Assembly: GCA_002030045.1 (NCBI GenBank)
Contig: LQBI01000022.1
Location: 1-6,084, forward strand
From: Candidatus Aegiribacteria sp. MLS_C
GTDB lineage: Bacteria > Fermentibacterota > Fermentibacteria > Fermentibacterales > JCC-6
Length of the DNA: 6,084 bases
Reading direction: 5' to 3'
The translations under genes and the position numbers were made by a program. Below the pieces are notes generated by a model. It saw nothing but the letters and a program-made list of their open reading frames with translations, was not told the origin of the DNA and did no database searches. Shown piece after piece: positions 1 to 5,153 of this stretch. Within the stretch, counting starts at the first letter, position 1. Every line of letters starts with the position of its first letter.

Positions 1-56
1 AGATAGGAGTCTACCTACCCAAGGGAGGCATAGGCAAGACTACCACGGCCATTAAC

Positions 57-159
57 CTGGCCGCCAGGGATAGCACAGGCCGGCGAAACGGGGGGCAATT
101 CGTGCCGCAGGTATCTGAAAGACGTTTTGCCCATAGAGGGCCGTTTCCGTGCGTCCTGA
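57..159 (+). repeat. Long inverted repeat, copy A (~103 bp)
   Basis: This stretch is the reverse complement of 5562-5665, with only about two substitutions and a one-base indel plus one adjacent change (around 112-117). It begins with CTGGCCGCCAG, a 5+1+5 palindrome, and ends at GTGCGTCCTGA. Inside, GAAACGG (85-91) can pair with CCGTTTC (141-147), and GGGCAA (93-98) with TTGCCC (127-132), giving a long bulged hairpin. It is CpG-rich (about ten CG in 100 bases by eye), unlike the CpG-poor genes around it. I see no obvious target-site duplication. Confidence 0.9.
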
Positions 160-176
160 TGACAGACGACCTCAGA

Positions 177-217
177 AGGTTAATCCATGGAGGCCCCAGA
201 ACAGAGGTTAATCCATG
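177..217 (+). repeat. 13-bp direct repeat spanning the start of the HGG gene
   Basis: AGGTTAATCCATG occurs at 177-189 and again at 205-217, 28 bp apart. Each copy contains an SD-like AGG and an ATG. The second ATG starts the 171-aa gene. The first ATG (187) opens a different frame of about 40 codons that I do not consider real. It may be a small duplication or a pair of regulator half-sites. Confidence 0.6.
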
Positions 218-730
218 AAGACCTGCGGAGACTTCGGGGGCACTACCAGAGCCGGGAGATCCTGCCGAAACCCGGCAGGATTCAAGACAGACCACCAGGG
301 AGAAGGTAAATGCCACCTTCATGGAGGAGCCGCCAGGGGCAGGCCTATCAAGCATGGGAGATATGCCAAGAAAACCAGCAGACAGCTGAGGGACAAGATA
401 GAGGCCCACCTTGAGAACCCCAGGCCCCTGGACCTGTCTGAAGAGCTGGCCCTCCTCAGGGCCCTGGCAGACTACCTCCTGGAGTCCCTGGGGGAGACCG
501 GGGATATGGGGCCAGACCTGGGCCCCATCCTCTCTGCCGTGGACAGGATCAGGCAGACGGTAGACACTGTCAGTAAGATCCAGGCCAGAGAGGCCCTGAC
601 CGCTCAGGAGACCGTCCTGGTAGCAGCTACCCTGGCAGACATACTGAAAAAGAACATAGAGGATGAGGATACCCTCAGGCATGTCCTGGGGGAGCTCCGG
701 GTCAGGCTTTGCCCCTCTTTGACGGTTTAA
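215..730 (+). CDS. HGG-motif zinc-binding-like phage protein (possible terminase small subunit-like)
   Basis: A 171-aa protein. The N-terminal ~50 residues have Cys4, Cys17, Cys33 and His36 within a CxxHGG segment, followed by GRPIKHGRYAKK. This is the layout of short phage/prophage proteins that start with a Cys-rich module, carry HGG and then a KHGRY-type motif; some are annotated as terminase small subunits. Zinc binding is inferred from Cys/His spacing. Residues ~55-160 are predicted mostly helical and charged, ending in a short LRVRLCPSLTV tail. The start is ATG 215, with AGAGG at 203-207 seven bases upstream; its ATGA overlaps the stop of the preceding frame, suggesting translational coupling. 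Codon use (AGG/AGA, CTG/CTC) matches the integrase and primase genes, so it belongs to the same body. A terminator lies ~190 bp downstream. The exact function is not established by the sequence. Confidence 0.72.
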   Translation: MKTCGDFGGTTRAGRSCRNPAGFKTDHQGEGKCHLHGGAARGRPIKHGRYAKKTSRQLRDKIEAHLENPRPLDLSEELALLRALADYLLESLGETGDMGPDLGPILSAVDRIRQTVDTVSKIQAREALTAQETVLVAATLADILKKNIEDEDTLRHVLGELRVRLCPSLTV

Positions 731-806
731 TATCCATAATATCACCATGTGTGACAGCATATTTGAGTCCAATATATCCAATTGATAGTCTATAATATGA
801 GGGGGC

Positions 807-845
807 TTGTGTCACTCAGAGCGCAAATTGTGTCACTTAAAGCGC
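807..845 (+). repeat. Two 18-bp direct repeats TTGTGTCACTYARAGCGC
   Basis: TTGTGTCACTCAGAGCGC (807-824) and TTGTGTCACTTAAAGCGC (828-845) differ at two positions and repeat with a 21-bp period, i.e. two helical turns. A GGGGGC run (801-806) and a GCCCCC run (847-852) flank the pair as an inverted repeat. Tandem ~20-bp TGTGTCA-type motifs are reminiscent of IS21-family ends or of a regulator's paired sites. No transposase gene is visible here, so the identity is open. Confidence 0.8.
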
Positions 846-903
846 GGCCCCCCCCTGTATATTATTATCCATCATGCACATAGAGCCCCAAAAACCTGCT
901 AAG

Positions 904-917
904 TATTCTTAAGAATA
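904..917. promoter_or_regulatory. Perfect 14-bp palindrome TATTCTTAAGAATA
   Basis: The sequence equals its own reverse complement with no spacer, so a dimeric DNA-binding protein is a more natural reader than an RNA hairpin. It sits directly upstream of the terminator stem. Its role is unknown. Confidence 0.5.
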
Positions 918-921
918 AGAG

Positions 922-969
922 AAAGACCCAGCTGCCTCTTATAAAATCGGCAGCTTGAGGGTCTTTTTT
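922..969 (+). terminator. Rho-independent terminator
   Basis: The outer stem AAAGACCC (922-929) pairs with GGGTCTTT (959-966), and the inner stem AGCTGCC (930-936) pairs with GGCAGCT (949-955). A TGA bulge lies at 956-958 and the loop is 12 nt. The 3' arm runs into a T tract ending at 969. It should stop + strand transcripts from the HGG gene before the integrase promoter. Confidence 0.9.
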
Positions 970-1010
970 AGCACCAGGAGAAGAGCAGCGGCAGCCCCGT
1001 GAGGGTCTAA

Positions 1011-1041
1011 TATACCATATATGTATTGAATATGTGGTATA
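1011..1041. promoter_or_regulatory. 12-7-12 inverted repeat: operator or integrase core (att) site candidate
   Basis: The left arm TATACCATATAT (1011-1022) and right arm ATATGTGGTATA (1030-1041) are inverted with one mismatch around the 7-bp centre GTATTGA. It ends four bases before the -35 box, and a further TATACC half-site lies at 1078-1083. Arms of 11-13 bp around a 6-8-bp spacer are typical of tyrosine-recombinase core sites. The position beside the promoter equally fits a repressor operator. Confidence 0.6.
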
Positions 1042-1044
1042 CAC

Positions 1045-1073
1045 TTGACAATAGTACATTGATAACCTATATT
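1045..1073 (+). promoter_or_regulatory. Sigma70-type promoter of the integrase operon
   Basis: A perfect -35 TTGACA (1045-1050), a 17-bp spacer and -10 TATATT (1068-1073). Transcription would start near 1080, giving a short leader with a GAAGGGAG Shine-Dalgarno just before the ATG at 1097. It is the only strong promoter I see, so it probably drives the whole int-to-HTH operon. Confidence 0.85.
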
Positions 1074-1096
1074 CATGTATACCGAAGGGAGAGAAA

Positions 1097-2047
1097 ATGA
1101 AAGAGCAGACACTCCCGGCTGTCTCAAGTAACCAGGAGATCATAACCCGGGCAGATATGGAGATCCTCCTGGAGGGGTTCATATCAGCTCAGGACTGCTC
1201 TGCCTCCAGCAAGAGAACATATGCCAGGCAGGTCAGGCAGTATCTGGTATGGCTCGAGGAGACCGGCAGGGCTCAGAGAATGAGTACCCTCTCCAGGCAG
1301 GATATACTGGACTACAAGCAGTACCTCAGGGAGGACAGGGACCTCAAGGTCTATACCGTCAATGGATACCTGACGGCCATAAAGAAGCTCTATGCCTGGC
1401 TGGAGTCTGAGAAGATTTACCCCAACATAGCCGGGGGGGTCAAGGGCTACAGAAAGCCCAGGGGCCATAGGAAAGACTGCCTGACAGCAGACCAGCTCCA
1501 GAAGGCCCTGGGGATCCTGGACAGGTCCAGGCTGGAGGGCATGAGGGACTATGCCATATTCAACCTCATGGCCAGGACGGGCCTGAGAGACATAGAGGTC
1601 AGCAGGACCCTGGTGGGAGACATGAGAACAGAATCGGGCCAGGCGGTCCTCTGGGTCCAGGGCAAGGGCAGAGAGCTCAAGGATGAGTATGTAGTCCTGA
1701 CCCGGGAGGCCATGGATCCCATCCTCGACTATCTACAGACCAGAGGGGCAACCTCTGAGGAGGATCCTCTCTTCTGCTCCCATGCCAACAGGAACAGGGG
1801 GGAGGGCCTGACCCCCAGAAGTATCAGCAGATTGATAAAGAGAATACTCAAGCAGATAGGCCTGGGAGACCCCAGGCACACTGCCCATAGCCTGAGGCAT
1901 ACTGCCATTACCCTGGCTATCCTGGGAGGGGCTCAGCCTACCCAGGTCCAGGCAATGGCCAGGCATTCAGACCCCAGGACTACAATGGGCTATTACCATA
2001 ACCTCAACAGGATAGAAGAGGCTGCCGAGAAGAATATCCGGTTCTGA
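1097..2047 (+). CDS. int: Tyrosine recombinase (phage integrase family)
   Basis: A complete 316-aa XerC/D-like site-specific recombinase, expected to catalyse integration and perhaps excision of the element. Residues ~20-105 form the SAM-like core-binding domain (KRTYARQVRQYLVWL, then a VNGYLTAIKKLYAWL stretch). The catalytic domain follows with a full set of residues: Arg164 in TGLRDIEV, Lys190 in QGKGRE, His264 and Arg267 in HSLRHT, His290 in ARHSDPRTT, and the nucleophile Tyr299 in GYYH. The length is normal for simple integrases without an arm-binding domain. ATG 1097 is chosen because it is the first Met downstream of the promoter and has GAAGGGAG just upstream. The gene opens the operon, and the 12-7-12 repeat ~56 bp upstream may be its own core site. 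It carries a G7 run at 1433-1439. Confidence 0.95.
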   Translation: MKEQTLPAVSSNQEIITRADMEILLEGFISAQDCSASSKRTYARQVRQYLVWLEETGRAQRMSTLSRQDILDYKQYLREDRDLKVYTVNGYLTAIKKLYAWLESEKIYPNIAGGVKGYRKPRGHRKDCLTADQLQKALGILDRSRLEGMRDYAIFNLMARTGLRDIEVSRTLVGDMRTESGQAVLWVQGKGRELKDEYVVLTREAMDPILDYLQTRGATSEEDPLFCSHANRNRGEGLTPRSISRLIKRILKQIGLGDPRHTAHSLRHTAITLAILGGAQPTQVQAMARHSDPRTTMGYYHNLNRIEEAAEKNIRF

Positions 2048-2068
2048 TCCTGAGAAGGGAGTAGAGAG

Positions 2069-2446
2069 ATGAACGAGAGGGAAGCGGCCCGGGAGATTGT
2101 CGGCCAGATGAGCATAGATGATCGTAAGTACTTTTCCCGGCAGGCCTGGAGAGAGAGTATAGATAACATGTGCCAGGGGGACTGGGAGCACCTTGACCCG
2201 GCTGGAATACTTGAGGCCATTGCGGAGCTACTCGAGCCTCCCTTCTTTATCATAGAGGCCCACGGCTACACCGGCCTCCTGACGGACTGTGCTGTCTGGG
2301 GAGACATATCCCCCGACGCTACATATGAAACCGGGGCCGATGCCCAGGAGATAGCTGACTCCCTCTCAGACGGCCTGGCCAATGTGGCAGACCCCAGCCG
2401 GTTTGCAGATGTTGAGTTCAGGGTTGTAAGGGGATACAAATACTGA
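2069..2446 (+). CDS. Hypothetical acidic protein in the integrase operon
   Basis: A 125-aa protein that I do not recognise. It starts 21 bp after the integrase stop with a good SD (AAGGGAG at 2055-2061, seven bases before the ATG). The N-terminal half (1-60) is acidic and likely helical (NEREAAREIVGQMS, ILEAIAELLEP). A hydrophobic FFIIEA stretch follows, then a Gly/Asp/Ala-rich middle, a second helix (~90-107) and a likely beta-strand end, VEFRVVRGYKY. There is no signal peptide, membrane segment or Cys/His cluster. Codon use matches the flanking genes. Its place between integrase and replication genes suggests an accessory role in element control, replication or host interaction, but nothing in the sequence decides which. 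Confidence 0.75.
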   Translation: MNEREAAREIVGQMSIDDRKYFSRQAWRESIDNMCQGDWEHLDPAGILEAIAELLEPPFFIIEAHGYTGLLTDCAVWGDISPDATYETGADAQEIADSLSDGLANVADPSRFADVEFRVVRGYKY

Positions 2447-2474
2447 GCCGATAACAAACCAAGAGAGGAGGAAA

Positions 2475-2519
2475 ATGAAAGGAGCCGTGAGATGGACAAT
2501 GAAAGCAGGGTCAGGCTGA
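2475..2519 (+). CDS. 14-codon leader ORF overlapping the next gene
   Basis: ATG at 2475 follows the best SD in this spacer (GAGGAGG, 2464-2470). It opens a 14-codon frame that ends at TGA 2517-2519, inside the next gene, whose own start is 2492. It could act as a translational-coupling leader or simply be a fortuitous ATG. The encoded peptide has no recognisable features. Confidence 0.25.
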   Translation: MKGAVRWTMKAGSG

Positions 2520-2686
2520 CAGGACTCTGGGAGCAGACGAGCAAGTCAGGTAACAAGTACCTGAAGGGGGCAGTCAGCCCCAGCTCTGTCCTGCTGATAC
2601 TGAAGAATACCTACAAGCAGAAAGAGGGAGAGCCTGACTTCGTAGCCTACCTGGTGCCCCCTATGGCTGAGCTCCGAGGAGAATAA
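2492..2686 (+). CDS. Small replication-associated-like protein (64 aa)
   Basis: A short basic-to-neutral protein with the core VRLTGLWEQTSKSGNKYLKG followed by LLILKNTYKQKEGEPDFVAYLVPP. The pattern (TGLW, a polar turn ending G-x-x-Y-L-x-G, then an alternating hydrophobic strand with a PDF-x-x-YLVPP end) resembles small, probably all-beta phage and plasmid proteins found beside replication genes. That family link is from memory and uncertain. The start is ATG 2492, preceded by AAAGGAG (2478-2484); the upstream ATG 2475 is in another frame. The stop overlaps the primase start as TAATG, and the primase SD (GAGGAGA) lies within this gene, so the two are probably translationally coupled. A single-strand DNA or primase accessory role is plausible but unproven. 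Confidence 0.7.
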   Translation: MDNESRVRLTGLWEQTSKSGNKYLKGAVSPSSVLLILKNTYKQKEGEPDFVAYLVPPMAELRGE

Positions 2687-4959
2687 TGGCTGAAATAGAA
2701 GAGATATTCCAGACCCTCCTGGAGAGGGACTATGCTGAGGAGCTCTTCAGAGACCTGGGCCCCTCGAGGGACGATACAAAGAACAACAGAAAGGCCTCCT
2801 GTCCCTTCTGCCAGGGCAATGACTTCAGCTTTTCAACAGCTGAGGCTGTCTATCACTGCTTCAATTGTGGAGAGTCGGGGAGCTGGATACACTACCTGGA
2901 AAGGGCCCGGGGCATGAGTACGGCAGAGGCCATATCCTACCTGGCTGAGGAGGCCGGCCTCTCCAGCTCGGTAGATACGGGAGCCTATCAGAAGAAGAGA
3001 AAGAAACAGGACCTCCTGGAGGCTGCCCTGGCCTATTGCAGAGAGGCTCTGTTTCAGGAGCAGGGCAGCAGGGTTCTGGCCTACCTCGAGGGTAGAGGAT
3101 ACTCTCCAGAAGAGGCCAGGGGTATGGGCCTGGGGGCTCTGGGCAATTATCAGGATATGACAGCAGACCTCAGGAGAAAAGGCTATACAGACCAGGAGAT
3201 CCAGGGGGCTGGACTCCATGAGGACCTTCACCCTCTGGTAATGGCCTGGAGAGACACGGCAGGCAGGCCCACGGGCATTATAAGCAGGGCCATAGTAGAG
3301 ACAGAACCCAAGTATCTTTACTCCAGAGGACTGAGCAAAGAGACCCCCCTGGGTATCCACAAGGCCAGAAGATCAGAGAGGGCCATACTGGTAGAGGGCC
3401 CCCTTGACCAGGCATACCTGGAGGCTCAGGGGCTCCCGGCGGTAGCCCTGGGTCAGGCAGGACCGAGCAGGGACACGATACGGGCCCTGGAGAAAACCTC
3501 ATGCAGAGAGGTCCTTCTGGCTCTGGATAATGATGAGGCAGGCAGAGAAGGGACCCGGGCAGCCCTCAGAAGCCTGAGGAGCTCGAGGCTCAGGGCCTAT
3601 GTGATTACCCTCCCCGAGGGGTACAAGGACCCTGACCAGCTGATAAGGGAGAAGGGCCTCGAGGACTTCAGGACCTGCCTCAAGCGGGCAAAGAGAGGGG
3701 GGGTCTGGTATCTTGAGCAGCTGGCTTCTCAATTCAATATGCTGGACATACCAGAACCCAGGGAGGTTGACGGCTTCATGGAGGAGGCCCTCCCGGCCCT
3801 GGCTGTCCTCGAGGATCCATTAGGGGCAAGGGACTACAGAAGGACGCTCCAGGATCTGACCGGCCTCTCAGAGCAGGACCTGAATACCATGCTGGAAAAG
3901 CACAGGGCAGAGCTGGAGAGGGAGAGGCTCCACAACAGGAGCAGGGACCTCGAGAAAGCCCTGGGCTCAGGAGATCTGGAGAGGTCTGCCCAGATAGCCC
4001 GGGAAATCCAGGCGGGGGCCTCGGGGTCAACGGCCAGGGGGCTCCCTGTCTATACCCTGGACCAGCTACAGGAGGACCTGCAAAGTAACCGGGAGCTGGG
4101 GCTCCAGACAGGCTGGAGGGACCTGGACAGGATAGCCAGGATACAGAGAGGGGCCCTTACTGTAGTAGCCGGCAGGACCAGACACGGCAAGACAGCCTTC
4201 ATGCTCAATCTCCTCAGGCAATGGCTGGAGCTCTACCCAGATAGATCCTTCATATTCGCAACCTATGAAGAGAGCCCCAGACCCATCTTTATTAAGCTGC
4301 TTATGAGCCAGGCCAACGAATACCCCCCCGGGAGAGGCCCCCAGGATAGCAAATTCATGGCCCAGGCTTACCGGGAGTACCTACGGCAGGAGCCAGGGCA
4401 GCTTAAATCCACAGATCAGGCCATTGCATACCTGAAGAGGGCCATGGAGGAGGGCAGGCTCCTGATAGTACCTGCCCACCAGCACAAGGCCCCCGAGCTG
4501 GCAGACAATATCAGAAGGCTGGACCTTGAGTACCCTCTGGGGGGGGTCTTTGTGGACTACCTCCAGATAGTGCCCATTTCGGGCAGCTCAAAGGAGGCCC
4601 GATACCAGGAGCTCCAGAGGATAGCCCGGGCCCTGGTGGAGCTGGGAGTCTCTGAGGACATACCTGTAGTAGCGGGGGCCCAGATCAGAAGGCCCACGGG
4701 AGGCAGCAAGCTCAAGGCCGGGGCCGTAACCCTGGAGAGCCTCAGGGAGTCTGGGGATATAGAGCAAGAGGCCAACATGGTAATAGGCCTCTTCAATGAA
4801 GCGGTAGAAGAGGACCAGGATACCGAGGACTCCCTCAGAAGCTATGAAACAGAGACGGACCTGGCAGTCAAGATACTGAAGGCCAGGGACCAGGGGCAGG
4901 GAGACTGCACCCTCCATTACAACATGGCCCTCTGCCACATATCAGACCAGGAGGCATGA
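2686..4959 (+). CDS. Bifunctional DNA primase-helicase (DnaG-Toprim/DnaB fusion, T7 gp4-like)
   Basis: A 757-aa protein combining primer synthesis and 5'-3' unwinding. Residues 39-61 form a zinc ribbon, Cys39-x2-Cys42-x15-Cys58-x2-Cys61; this is the four-Cys form of T7 gp4, not the Cys-His-Cys-Cys of bacterial DnaG. The Toprim domain (~233-315) has Glu237 in ILVEGPLD and Asp281/Asp283 in ALDNDEAG. A linker (~345-425) resembles the DnaG C-terminal region (IPEPREV, DPLGARDYRR). The helicase (~450-757) has Walker A GRTRHGKT (496-503, Lys502), Glu528 in ATYEES, Walker B FVDYLQIV (~Asp624), the AGAQIRRP sensor-like motif and LRESGDIEQEA, typical of DnaB. The start overlaps the previous stop (TAATG). 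It is much longer than T7 gp4 because of the linker domain. It gives the element its own replication machinery. A G7 run (3697-3703) and a G8 run (4539-4546, just before Walker B) are frameshift-prone. Confidence 0.95.
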   Translation: MAEIEEIFQTLLERDYAEELFRDLGPSRDDTKNNRKASCPFCQGNDFSFSTAEAVYHCFNCGESGSWIHYLERARGMSTAEAISYLAEEAGLSSSVDTGAYQKKRKKQDLLEAALAYCREALFQEQGSRVLAYLEGRGYSPEEARGMGLGALGNYQDMTADLRRKGYTDQEIQGAGLHEDLHPLVMAWRDTAGRPTGIISRAIVETEPKYLYSRGLSKETPLGIHKARRSERAILVEGPLDQAYLEAQGLPAVALGQAGPSRDTIRALEKTSCREVLLALDNDEAGREGTRAALRSLRSSRLRAYVITLPEGYKDPDQLIREKGLEDFRTCLKRAKRGGVWYLEQLASQFNMLDIPEPREVDGFMEEALPALAVLEDPLGARDYRRTLQDLTGLSEQDLNTMLEKHRAELERERLHNRSRDLEKALGSGDLERSAQIAREIQAGASGSTARGLPVYTLDQLQEDLQSNRELGLQTGWRDLDRIARIQRGALTVVAGRTRHGKTAFMLNLLRQWLELYPDRSFIFATYEESPRPIFIKLLMSQANEYPPGRGPQDSKFMAQAYREYLRQEPGQLKSTDQAIAYLKRAMEEGRLLIVPAHQHKAPELADNIRRLDLEYPLGGVFVDYLQIVPISGSSKEARYQELQRIARALVELGVSEDIPVVAGAQIRRPTGGSKLKAGAVTLESLRESGDIEQEANMVIGLFNEAVEEDQDTEDSLRSYETETDLAVKILKARDQGQGDCTLHYNMALCHISDQEA

Positions 4960-5153
4960 TGAGCACGAAAATAGGAGATACCGAGGTATACACTGTAGAG
5001 GAGCTGGCAAAGCTCCTGGAGACTACAGAGCATACCGTCAGGAGGTGGATCAAGGAGGAGAAGTTCACGGCCACAAAGCTGGGCCGTAGATACTACATAC
5101 TGGCTGAGTCCGTAGAGGAGTATCTGAGGCAGGAGGGTTCTGTCAATGGGTAA
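4959..5153 (+). CDS. Excisionase/MerR-type helix-turn-helix DNA-binding protein
   Basis: A 64-aa protein with a single winged-helix module of the excisionase (HTH_17) type: YTVEELAKLLETTEHTVRRW, then IKEEKF.A.KLGRRYYI and SVEEYLRQ. Proteins of this layout act as recombination directionality factors (Xis) or as AlpA-like activators and repressors. With an integrase in the same operon, a directionality or operon-control role is the natural inference. AGGAGG (4949-4954) lies four bases before ATG 4959 but only one before ATG 4956, so 4959 is the better start; it shares one base with the primase stop (TGATG). The 3' end overlaps the next ATG (5146). The 12-7-12 repeat at 1011-1041 is a candidate binding site. 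Confidence 0.88.
   Translation: MSTKIGDTEVYTVEELAKLLETTEHTVRRWIKEEKFTATKLGRRYYILAESVEEYLRQEGSVNG

Larger units (their letters stand above)
3..218 (+). pseudogene. ParA-family partition ATPase, N-terminal fragment running into repeat A
   Basis: The frame is open from the left edge to a TGA at 216-218. Its first ~20 residues read like the first beta strand and P-loop of a ParA/Soj/MinD-type ATPase: PKGGIGKTTTAINLAA carries the deviant Walker A signature KGGxGKTT (about 21-65). ParA proteins normally continue with a segment ending in a VDLDPQ-like motif. Here the frame instead passes through the 103-bp repeat (57-159) and gives a low-complexity Arg/Gly/Phe sequence with no ParA features. The true start lies beyond the window. 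The final 19 codons after the repeat (159-218, beginning ATG ACA GAC GAC) return to AGA/AGG-style codon use and may be the tail of another gene. The stop overlaps the next start as ATGA. ParA family is fairly sure from the P-loop; that the gene is broken is inferred from the missing downstream motifs. Confidence 0.6.
731..1096. other. Intergenic regulatory region before the integrase
   Basis: I see no credible gene in these ~365 bp. The region is more AT-rich than its neighbours. In order it holds a duplicated 18-bp motif between G and C runs (801-852), a 14-bp palindrome (904-917), a rho-independent terminator (922-969), a 12-7-12 inverted repeat (1011-1041) and a sigma70 promoter (1045-1073). 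It therefore separates the HGG transcription unit from the integrase operon. Confidence 0.7.

Noticed and set aside
57-159. Integron attC-like site because of the bulged hairpin
   Set aside because: I could not find the required RYYYAAC and GTTRRRY core boxes at the ends, and there is no integron gene arrangement nearby.
187-309. 40-codon frame from the first ATG of the direct repeat
   Set aside because: It lies out of frame over the well-supported HGG gene start and has no recognisable features.
11-781. 256-codon open frame on the minus strand covering the HGG gene
   Set aside because: It mirrors the + strand HGG gene and parA fragment, runs through the repeat, has no SD and gives a Pro/Gly/Leu-rich sequence with no motifs. 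It is an antisense shadow caused by the purine-rich, CpG-poor coding strand.
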